Shown: one piece after another, positions 1 through 6,070 of the stretch
Layout of the letters: each line of letters begins with the position of its first letter
Numbering within the stretch: the stretch's first letter is position 1
Source of the DNA: Nitrososphaerales archaeon TH5895
GTDB taxonomy: Archaea > Thermoproteota > Nitrososphaeria > Nitrososphaerales > Nitrososphaeraceae
Assembly (NCBI GenBank): GCA_014523695.1
Contig: JAATVS010000428.1
Coordinates: forward strand, 1-9,054
DNA: 9,054 nt
Direction of reading: 5' to 3'
Program-made: the position numbers and the translations under genes
Notes under the pieces: model-generated
Told to the model about the DNA's origin: nothing
Databases searched by the model: none
Seen by the model: only the letters and a program-made list of their open reading frames with translations

Positions 1-143
1 ATCAAATATACTATCAAGGCTATCATCATTCAAATTTATTTATCATTCTCACTATCATGTAAATATACCCTCACCCCTGTTTTTCCTTTCCAACATAAGA
101 AGGATACTAAACTAATAGGTGTTAACAACAAGTTAACAAACAG

Positions 144-222
144 TTTTAAACAAGAGAATCAATTATTGTTAATTTTTAGCTTAACTATCTATCAATAAAA
201 ATAATAGATAATGAGATATGGA
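144..222. other. AT-rich stretch, candidate duplex unwinding element
   Basis: Very AT-rich DNA directly beside the inverted ORB-like site at 223-243. It contains a short inverted repeat (186-192 with 204-210). Its position next to ORB elements is what an archaeal duplex unwinding element would show. The functional call is inference from composition and position. Confidence 0.45.
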
Positions 223-243
223 CTACAAAAGAAATCAAGGGGT
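223..243 (+). promoter_or_regulatory. degenerate ORB-like site, inverted relative to the repeats
   Basis: The plus strand from 223 reads CTACAAAAGAAATCAAGGGG followed by T. It matches 16 of 21 positions of the ORB in the 43-bp repeats (CTCCAGTGGAAATAAAGGGG plus T), including the whole AGGGGT end, but the central dyad is poor. It faces the opposite way to the two perfect copies and continues into a run of six G (244-249). Inverted ORBs around an unwinding element are common in archaeal origins. The match was made by eye and could be partly chance. Confidence 0.5.
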
Positions 244-308
244 GGGGGGTTAATACATTATTCAACTGTATGTTAACTCTGGTTTACAATTGTATTTCAC
301 TAACCTAA

Positions 309-351
309 AATGTCTTAAAATAGACCCCTTTATTTCCACTGGAGAGTTAAT
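309..351 (-). repeat. ORB-containing 43-bp direct repeat, copy 1
   Basis: This is the first of two identical 43-bp units, offset by 61 bp. The minus strand of 325-344 reads CTCCAGTGGAAATAAAGGGG, followed by TCTATTTT. Archaeal origin recognition boxes share a CTCCAGTGGAAAC-like dyad followed by A/T and then a G-string (GGGG), and this copy fits closely. The G-string points to lower coordinates. It is probably bound by Orc1/Cdc6. Confidence 0.85.
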
Positions 352-369
352 AACATCTTTAACATTGTT

Positions 370-412
370 AATGTCTTAAAATAGACCCCTTTATTTCCAC
401 TGGAGAGTTAAT
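370..412 (-). repeat. ORB-containing 43-bp direct repeat, copy 2
   Basis: Identical over all 43 bases to the unit at 309-351 and separated from it by an 18-bp spacer (352-369). The ORB core lies at 386-405 on the minus strand. The 61-bp period is close to six turns of B-DNA, so two bound initiators would sit on nearly the same face of the helix. The identity extends beyond the ORB core on both sides, which suggests a recent duplication or constraint on the flanks. Confidence 0.85.
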
Positions 413-559
413 CTGTGCTGCATTTTGTGATTTGTTATTAACAAACAGCGAGATAACGATTTAGTTCTGGCTTCTCATAGTTTTTTCTTAACAGATTACA
501 ACTAGTAAAGCGTGTTAATTATGATTTAAGGTAATGTTAACAATATTCATGGAATCAAT

Positions 560-1201
560 TTATACCGGTTCTAGATTCTGTTCAGTCCTAGTTGTGACAC
601 TCAAGTCATTATCACTATGCAAATCACGTAATTGTCGTAATCCTGTGTCAGTAATGCTATACTTAAATGGCTTAGAACTTGTATCCCTTATCACAAAACC
701 TGAATTGTATAATCCTTTCATTACGCGTGATGTATGTTCGCGTGACCTTCCGACTCGCTCTTGAATTTGCCTCGTCGTCATTGGTTTCTCTCTTAACATT
801 AACAATATTTGCTCTAAAGTATCTAAGTAAGTATGTGTTTGTGTAGATGCAGGTGCAGTTTTCTTTCTTAACTCTTCTATAATCACACCATTTTGTGATA
901 TCATATCAATATCACGTCCTGAGTCTTCCTTTTTACTTTCAATATCACGTGATATTAAATGAGATCTTTCTGACATTTCTAACATATCAACCTTAACTTT
1001 GAGATCTGCAATTGCTTTATCATATACGTGCAGTTTGTCAGCATATTGTTTTATTCTGTTATCAATAATTGCATTTTTTAGGGAACTATTATTATGCCTA
1101 AAGAACTTTATAGCCTTGTAAGATAGGATTATTGCAACTCCAGAAAAAAAAGAAACTACTACCAACAGTAGGGTATGCATGTCATAGCCTTCAAACATCA
1201 C
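560..1201 (-). CDS. membrane-anchored winged-helix DNA-binding protein (MarR/ArsR-like)
   Basis: A 213-residue protein. Residues about 9-27 form one hydrophobic membrane helix, followed by a basic stretch (YKAIKFFRHNN), so by the positive-inside rule the long C-terminal part is cytoplasmic. Residues about 45-80 are charged and helical and may form a coiled coil. Residues about 123-195 form a winged helix: LEQILLMLREKPMTTRQIQE, a recognition helix near SREHTSRVMKGLYNSGFV, and a wing ending in YSITDTGLRQL. It is probably a membrane-tethered transcription factor or nucleoid anchor; the target is unknown. The first possible start is GTG at 1201, immediately followed by ATG at 1198, and ATG at residue 8 is also possible. 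It lies 31 bp behind the gene at 1233-1619 on the same strand and is probably co-transcribed with it, pointing at the ORB region. I do not recognise a named family beyond the fold. Confidence 0.85.
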   Translation of the reverse strand: MMFEGYDMHTLLLVVVSFFSGVAIILSYKAIKFFRHNNSSLKNAIIDNRIKQYADKLHVYDKAIADLKVKVDMLEMSERSHLISRDIESKKEDSGRDIDMISQNGVIIEELRKKTAPASTQTHTYLDTLEQILLMLREKPMTTRQIQERVGRSREHTSRVMKGLYNSGFVIRDTSSKPFKYSITDTGLRQLRDLHSDNDLSVTTRTEQNLEPV

Positions 1202-1232
1202 AACTAGATGTGATATATCATTGATATAACTC

Positions 1233-1619
1233 TTATTTTTGATGAATCAATTTCTGTATTATTTCATCGACAAGTGATATCACGTTACGACTATCATTTT
1301 GGGATACTATATCACGTTTGATGCTCTCAATAAGCTGTGATGTGTTATCTAATATTACTTCTATTGTATGAAATGTTCCTGTATCAATCATGTTTAGATA
1401 TCTTAAGATAATAAGACTATAAAGAACTCCAACGACTTTTTGTTCAGATTGCTTAAGCTGTCTATAATATGCACCTTTACTTATTCTGTCAGGAGGACTC
1501 CTCCCAGAGAATTTATTATAAAGTATATATATCTGGCGTTCAGTAAATAGAGAATTTGTAATAATGTGTTTGATTATATCATTATATTGTATTTCGTTAG
1601 AAGCCAATGTACTATACAA
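1233..1619 (-). CDS. conserved-looking hypothetical protein, possible helix-turn-helix
   Basis: A 128-residue soluble protein of unknown function. There is no signal peptide, membrane helix or cysteine cluster. It looks all-helical: residues 25-37 (FTERQIYILYNKF), a loop with PPDRISKGAYYRQLKQS at 42-58, then a long hydrophobic helix KVVGVLYSLIILRYLNMI at 61-78. This layout resembles a small helix-turn-helix domain of the kind found in thaumarchaeal regulators, but I cannot assign a family. The C-terminal half (88-128) is another helical segment that might dimerise. The only in-frame start before an upstream stop is TTG at 1619 unless a later TTG is used; no ATG occurs near the N-terminus. That rare start leaves the true N-terminus uncertain. 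It is first in a minus-strand pair with the membrane-anchored winged-helix gene (31-bp gap) and divergent from GGGPS. Confidence 0.7.
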   Translation of the reverse strand: MYSTLASNEIQYNDIIKHIITNSLFTERQIYILYNKFSGRSPPDRISKGAYYRQLKQSEQKVVGVLYSLIILRYLNMIDTGTFHTIEVILDNTSQLIESIKRDIVSQNDSRNVISLVDEIIQKLIHQK

Positions 1620-1645
1620 ATTGGTATAGCTAAATAATATCCTTT

Positions 1646-1712
1646 ATGGATTTGACCATGAATTTGACCCATGAATTTGACCCATGAATTTGACCCATGA
1701 ATTTGACCCATG
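1646..1712. repeat. 13-bp tandem repeat in the divergent promoter region
   Basis: Four perfect head-to-tail copies of ATGAATTTGACCC occupy 1658-1670, 1671-1683, 1684-1696 and 1697-1709. They are preceded by a diverged 12-bp unit (ATGGATTTGACC, 1646-1657) and followed by ATG at 1710-1712. The array lies between the TTG start of the minus-strand gene at 1619 and the TATA box of GGGPS at 1729-1736. It may be a set of regulator half-sites or a slippage-prone minisatellite. An open frame crosses it on the minus strand, but the resulting peptide is an artefact of the repeat. Confidence 0.9.
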
Positions 1713-1728
1713 GCTTATCAAAGCAATG

Positions 1729-1736
1729 ATATATAG
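1729..1736 (+). promoter_or_regulatory. TATA-like promoter of the GGGPS-DP2 pair
   Basis: ATATATAG is centred about 26 bp before the GTG start at 1758. That spacing is what an archaeal TBP/TFB promoter would show for a leaderless transcript. It lies 17 bp to the right of the 13-bp repeat array, so a factor bound to the array would sit beside the pre-initiation complex. Confidence 0.55.
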
Positions 1737-1757
1737 TGCTTAAGAATGAACTAGAAT

Positions 1758-2498
1758 GTGGAACACAGGATCGAGAATTACATACTAGACGAATTAAAGA
1801 AGTATGGTACACTGTGCTTTCCACTCATTGATTCAGAAAACTCGACCAATGCAGCACTTATAGGAAATAAGGCTCAGAGTCTAGGTGCATCTGCAATCCT
1901 TATCGGTGGTTCGTCAGCGACAGATCAGATTGAACTAGCAGAAATGGTCTCTACTCTTAAGTCTAAAATCAATATACCTGTAATACTATTTCCAGGTAAT
2001 GTAACTGGAGTTGTACCTAAAGCTGATGCAATTCTTTTCAGCTCCCTACTTAATTCAGAGAATCCTTACTTTATTACTGGGGCACAGGCTTTGGGAGCTT
2101 TGTCAGTTAAAAAATATAACATCGAGTCATTACCTACGGGGTATCTTGTTATAGGTGAACATACAACAGCATGGTTTGTTGGTCACGCTAGGTCTATCCC
2201 TTTTGATAAGGGAGGAATAGCAGTAATGTATGCGTTGGCAGCACAGTACTTAGGGATGAGGTTTCTATACCTTGAGGCCGGATCGGGCGCGGCTCACAGT
2301 ATTCCCACAGATATGATAGCAGCAGTGCGAAAACACTTTACTGGTGTTTTAATCGTAGGTGGTGGCGTTCGTACTCCTGAGAAAGCTAAGGAAATCGCTA
2401 ATGCAGGTGCAGATATAATAGTAGTTGGAACAATAATAGAGAAAGATGATGATTGGGAGAATAAACTATCTTCTATTATACACTCAATAAGGAGATGA
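1758..2498 (+). CDS. geranylgeranylglyceryl phosphate synthase (GGGPS)
   Basis: This enzyme joins geranylgeranyl diphosphate to sn-glycerol-1-phosphate to make the first ether bond of archaeal membrane lipids (EC 2.5.1.41). The 246 residues match the family's length and TIM-barrel pattern. The N-terminal strand ends in LIDSENS (23-29), a glycine pair with GGSS follows at 50-53, then the signature YLEAGSGA at 171-178, IVGGGVRTPE at 199-208 (phosphate-binding loop) and GADIIVVGT at 217-225. The start is GTG at 1758: the frame is closed by a TAG at 1752-1754 and there is no ATG in phase. With a TATA box 22-29 bp upstream, the message is probably leaderless. The bacterial PcrB enzymes are homologous, but YLEAGSGA and the host context favour the archaeal activity. 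It is the first gene of a pair with DP2, 13 bp apart. Confidence 0.96.
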   Translation: MEHRIENYILDELKKYGTLCFPLIDSENSTNAALIGNKAQSLGASAILIGGSSATDQIELAEMVSTLKSKINIPVILFPGNVTGVVPKADAILFSSLLNSENPYFITGAQALGALSVKKYNIESLPTGYLVIGEHTTAWFVGHARSIPFDKGGIAVMYALAAQYLGMRFLYLEAGSGAAHSIPTDMIAAVRKHFTGVLIVGGGVRTPEKAKEIANAGADIIVVGTIIEKDDDWENKLSSIIHSIRR

Positions 2499-2511
2499 TA
2501 ATTACACAATA

Positions 2512-5500
2512 ATGACGATAACTAGCGATGGTGTAACTCGTCTGAGGAATACCCATATGCCAGTTTATTACATGAATTATCAGCAAGACATTCTTAGAAA
2601 AGTCGAGCAAATTTATGAATTAGGTTCGAAAGCAAGAAAAATTGGTCTGGATGCTTCAAATGCAGTTGAGTCCAAAATAGCATACGATCTGGCTGATAGG
2701 GTGGCAAAAATGCATGATATTGATATTGCAAGTAGGCTAAGGACCTTATTAGAACGGACTACTAAAGAAAAAGCGGCACTCAAGATTGCCGAAGAAATTG
2801 CATTAGGAGAACATGATGCGGGAGATCTTAGAACTCGACTTGATAATGCCGTCCGAGTGAGCTTAGCTGTAGTCACAGAAGGTGTGACGGTGGCACCATT
2901 ACAGGGTATCTCCAATGTTCAACTTAAAAATAATTCTGATGGTAGTACCTATCTTTCTATCTCATTTGCTGGCCCAATACGATCTGCTGGAGGAACCGAA
3001 GCGGCACTTACCATGTTAATAGCAGATCACGCTCGAAAAGTTGTTGGTATAAGTAAATACATTGCAAACTCCTACGATGATGAAACTGGTCGATTTGTAG
3101 AAGAACTTCGTATTTATGAACGTGAAGTAGGTAGTTTTCAATTCAAAGTTTTAGACGCAGATGTCATTAAATGCATCAAAAGTTTACCCGTAGAACTTGA
3201 TGGTATTGATACCGATCAGGTAGAGGTTGCAGGCCACAGAAACATGAGGCGCATCTCTACTGATAGGGTACGCGGGGGTGCATTAAGGGTAATGAATGAT
3301 GGTATTATTGGCAGAAGTAGAAAATTACTTAAACTCGTCGAAGCTCTGGACCTTGTTGGCTGGGAGTGGCTTAAAGATCTAAAAGGAGCAGTACAAACTG
3401 GTGATGGTGACGATGCGGCCAATCACAGAATGTCGGAAGTTATTACTGGAAGACCTGTACTTTCTATGCCAAAGCGGTTGGGTGGATTTAGATTAAGATA
3501 TGGCAGGTGTTGTAATACTGGCTTCGCAACAATTGGAATCCATCCTGCAGTTCCAGTTCTTTTAGATCACGCGATAGTTGTTGGAACACAGATAAAAATG
3601 GACGTACCAGGCAAAGCATCAACCATAGCTTTGGTAGATGATATAGATCCACCAATAGTACGACTTAATGATGGGAGTGTTTTGCAAGTAAGAACCGCTG
3701 AACATGCTTCAGTTGTACGACAAAGAATCGAAAAAATTCTTTATCTTGGTGACATACTTATAAGCTATGGTGATTTTCTTGAAAATAATGCTGAGCTGCT
3801 TCCTGCGTCTTACGTAGAAGAGGCATGGCTTCAAGAATTACACTCACATCTGTCAAATTCAAGTATCTCAAACCTGCAAAGATCAGAAATTAATCCCCAA
3901 TCGATTAAACTAATGAGCAAATCATCATTCAAAGACATACCAAATATAAAAGATGCATTTAGGATGAGTCTGATGTTAGGCATACCATTATGTCCAAGAT
4001 ATTCTTTTTTCTGGGAGCACATCAGTATAGATGAAGTATTATTCTTAAAGGAAAACCTAATTTGTTCCTATATTCAGGATGATAATAATGGAGCATCATG
4101 TTCCTATTTCTTAATTAAGAATAATTTTCAATTAAAAGATATTTTGGAGCGACTTGGAGTATACCATTCATTAGTAGATGAACATATTAAAATCGATAAT
4201 CCTGATCAGGTATACTCTTTGCAGAGAATCCTGTTTTCGGATTCTAGCATCCCTACAGAAAGATGTAGTTTACAGTTTTGTGCTAATGATAATATCAAAC
4301 CATTGGATACAATAGAATTTGTCTCATCTATTTCTGGAATTCGATTGATGCCAAAATTTGCTTCTTCAATTGCAGTAAGAGTCGGCCGCCCTGAAAAGGC
4401 TGCAGAACGAAAAATGAAACCTCCAGTTCATGTATTATTCCCTATAGGTTCGAAAGGTGGCTCCACTAGAGATATTCTAAAAGCTTCAAAGACCAAATCA
4501 TCCTTTTTTACAGAAATCGCGAATAGATTTTGTAATAGTTGTAGATTTCCTTCACTAGGAACAAAATGTACTAAATGTGGATCATCCACTCCTATTCGTA
4601 ATTTGTGTATAGTCTGTAGAGAAGAGATCTTGTATAATGGAAAGAACAGTCGTTGTAGGAGATGTGGCAGGGAAGGTAAAACCTATTCGCCTGTTAGCTT
4701 TCCTTTGAGTAAAGTAATTGAGCAAGCTCAACACAAACTCGGTCTAAAGGCTGCAGAACCTTTTAAAGGAGTCAAGGCTCTGATGAGCAAAAATAAATCA
4801 GCAGAATTATTGGAGAAGGGATTGCTGCGACAAAAACATCAGTTGTATGCCTTTAAAGATGGAACTATAAGATTCGATGCAACCAATGAACCACTCACAC
4901 ATTTTAAACCAGTTTGGATAATGACCAATATTGAAAAAATTAAGAAATTAGGATATAATAAGGATTATACTGACAAAGATCTAACTTCATCTGATCAGCT
5001 TATCGAACTATTGCTGCAAGACATAGTCCTACCTCTGGATTGTGCAGAACATCTAGTTAATGTGGCCAAATTTATAGATGAGGAATTAGTAAAAGTATAT
5101 CATCTAGAACCTTACTATGGCATTTCTACTATTGAAGATTTGATAGGTCATTTGATTGTTGGCCTTGCTCCGCACACATCCGTTGGTATTATAGGTAGAA
5201 TTATCGGATTCACAAAATCTCAGGTATGTCTGGCATCTCCTATATGGCATTCAGCAAAGCGAAGAGATTGCGATGGTGATGCTGACTCTATAATGCTCCT
5301 TCTGGATGCATTTCTAAATTTTTCTTTTGATTTTTTGCCCGATAAAATTGGTGGACTTATGGATGCTCCGTTGTTGATTCAGCCTACTGTATTACCTTAT
5401 GAAGTACAGCGACAGGCACACAACGTAGACATATCCTCTTTCTATCCTCTAGAATTCTATGAGGCTACCTGGAATAGAGCTAAAGCAGCAGATATCACTT

Positions 5501-6027
5501 CCAAAATAGAGATCATAAAGAATAGGATTGGAAAAGAGGATCAATTTTTCAACTATATGTTTACACATTTTACTGAATCATTAACAACAAATGTTCAACA
5601 TAGTGCATATTCTAGATTAAATACTATGGATGAAAAGTTGCAGATGCAAATATCTACTGCAAGATTAATTAATGCAGTTGATGAAGATGAAGTAGTATCA
5701 ATGGTACTAACTACACATATCTTACCTGATATAATGGGCAACATGAGAGCCTATTCCTCTCAGACATTTAGATGTAGTAAATGTGCAGAAAAATATCGCA
5801 GAATTCCATTACGTGGTAATTGTCTTAGATGTGAAAATGAATTATTACAAACAGTAACAAGAGGTTCTGTTGAGAAATATCTTAATATTGCACATTATAT
5901 GTGTAGAGAATTTAAGATTAATGATTATCTGCGTAACAGAGTAGAATCTCTAACTACCGAATTGAAACTGATCTTTCGAGAACAAAAGAAGGAACAATCT
6001 ACACTGATTGAATTCATGAATAAATAA
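2512..6027 (+). CDS. polC: DNA polymerase D large subunit DP2 (PolD catalytic subunit)
   Basis: This is the catalytic subunit of the archaeal replicative polymerase PolD; it pairs with the exonuclease subunit DP1, whose gene is not in the window. Landmarks of the 1171 residues: an N-terminal helical domain; GPIRSAGGTEAA at 154-165; DRVRGGALRV around 253; a double-psi-barrel motif FPIGSKGGS around 643-651; zinc-binding Cys pairs at 674/677, 686/689, 699/702 and 715/718; the catalytic motif AKRRDCDGDAD with the two essential aspartates at 921 and 923; and a C-terminal zinc finger (1088/1091, 1104/1107). The last residues, QSTLIEFM (1162-1169), resemble a PCNA-interacting PIP box. No intein interrupts the CDGD motif, unlike in some euryarchaea. 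The start is uncertain: ATG at 2512 has only a distant AGGAG, ATG at 2557 follows GAGGA with 8-bp spacing, and ATG at 2572 is also possible. Residue numbers assume 2512. Confidence 0.98.
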   Translation: MTITSDGVTRLRNTHMPVYYMNYQQDILRKVEQIYELGSKARKIGLDASNAVESKIAYDLADRVAKMHDIDIASRLRTLLERTTKEKAALKIAEEIALGEHDAGDLRTRLDNAVRVSLAVVTEGVTVAPLQGISNVQLKNNSDGSTYLSISFAGPIRSAGGTEAALTMLIADHARKVVGISKYIANSYDDETGRFVEELRIYEREVGSFQFKVLDADVIKCIKSLPVELDGIDTDQVEVAGHRNMRRISTDRVRGGALRVMNDGIIGRSRKLLKLVEALDLVGWEWLKDLKGAVQTGDGDDAANHRMSEVITGRPVLSMPKRLGGFRLRYGRCCNTGFATIGIHPAVPVLLDHAIVVGTQIKMDVPGKASTIALVDDIDPPIVRLNDGSVLQVRTAEHASVVRQRIEKILYLGDILISYGDFLENNAELLPASYVEEAWLQELHSHLSNSSISNLQRSEINPQSIKLMSKSSFKDIPNIKDAFRMSLMLGIPLCPRYSFFWEHISIDEVLFLKENLICSYIQDDNNGASCSYFLIKNNFQLKDILERLGVYHSLVDEHIKIDNPDQVYSLQRILFSDSSIPTERCSLQFCANDNIKPLDTIEFVSSISGIRLMPKFASSIAVRVGRPEKAAERKMKPPVHVLFPIGSKGGSTRDILKASKTKSSFFTEIANRFCNSCRFPSLGTKCTKCGSSTPIRNLCIVCREEILYNGKNSRCRRCGREGKTYSPVSFPLSKVIEQAQHKLGLKAAEPFKGVKALMSKNKSAELLEKGLLRQKHQLYAFKDGTIRFDATNEPLTHFKPVWIMTNIEKIKKLGYNKDYTDKDLTSSDQLIELLLQDIVLPLDCAEHLVNVAKFIDEELVKVYHLEPYYGISTIEDLIGHLIVGLAPHTSVGIIGRIIGFTKSQVCLASPIWHSAKRRDCDGDADSIMLLLDAFLNFSFDFLPDKIGGLMDAPLLIQPTVLPYEVQRQAHNVDISSFYPLEFYEATWNRAKAADITSKIEIIKNRIGKEDQFFNYMFTHFTESLTTNVQHSAYSRLNTMDEKLQMQISTARLINAVDEDEVVSMVLTTHILPDIMGNMRAYSSQTFRCSKCAEKYRRIPLRGNCLRCENELLQTVTRGSVEKYLNIAHYMCREFKINDYLRNRVESLTTELKLIFREQKKEQSTLIEFMNK

Positions 6028-6070
6028 TAAAAAATAACTAATGGTGATTGATTATATTGATAATATTTTG
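6028..6070. terminator. bidirectional AT-rich terminator between convergent DP2 and glyA
   Basis: Only 43 bp separate the two convergent stop codons. For DP2 the plus strand gives a T-rich run beginning about 6064 (ATTTTGTTATTGTTT), which runs over the glyA stop. For glyA the minus strand of 6022-6037 is a T-rich stretch containing six T in a row. Archaeal termination usually relies on such T-rich tracts rather than strong hairpins. The call rests on composition and position. Confidence 0.5.

Larger units (their letters stand above)
1..559. other. putative replication origin region (oriC-like, non-coding)
   Basis: No convincing gene is seen in this stretch. It holds two perfect 43-bp direct repeats (309-351, 370-412) that contain archaeal ORB-type Orc1/Cdc6 sites, a degenerate inverted ORB at 223-243, a G4TG6 tract at 239-249, and an AT-rich stretch at about 144-222 (roughly 80% or more A+T) that could serve as the unwinding element. 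GTTAAC occurs four times (121, 132, 272, 536), and a small inverted repeat TATCTAT/ATAGATA lies at 186-192 and 204-210. ORB arrays beside an AT-rich unwinding element are the standard design of archaeal origins. The origin call is inference from motif and layout; no orc1/cdc6 gene is in the window to support it by linkage. Confidence 0.72.

Noticed and set aside
309..412. Two repeats with a spacer, resembling a minimal CRISPR array
   Set aside because: There are only two units, the spacer is 18 bp (too short), the repeat is 43 bp, no cas gene is near, and the repeat contains an ORB consensus that explains it better.
534..764. Plus-strand open frame opposite the membrane-anchored winged-helix gene
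   Set aside because: It is antisense to the better-supported gene, has no family resemblance and no domain pattern.
1630..1824. Minus-strand open frame of 64 codons crossing the 13-bp repeats
   Set aside because: Its residues simply reflect the tandem repeat, and it overlaps the promoter and first codons of GGGPS, which is certain.
5200..5400. Intein insertion at the DP2 catalytic motif
   Set aside because: The CDGDAD motif and its flanks are continuous, with no intein splice junctions.
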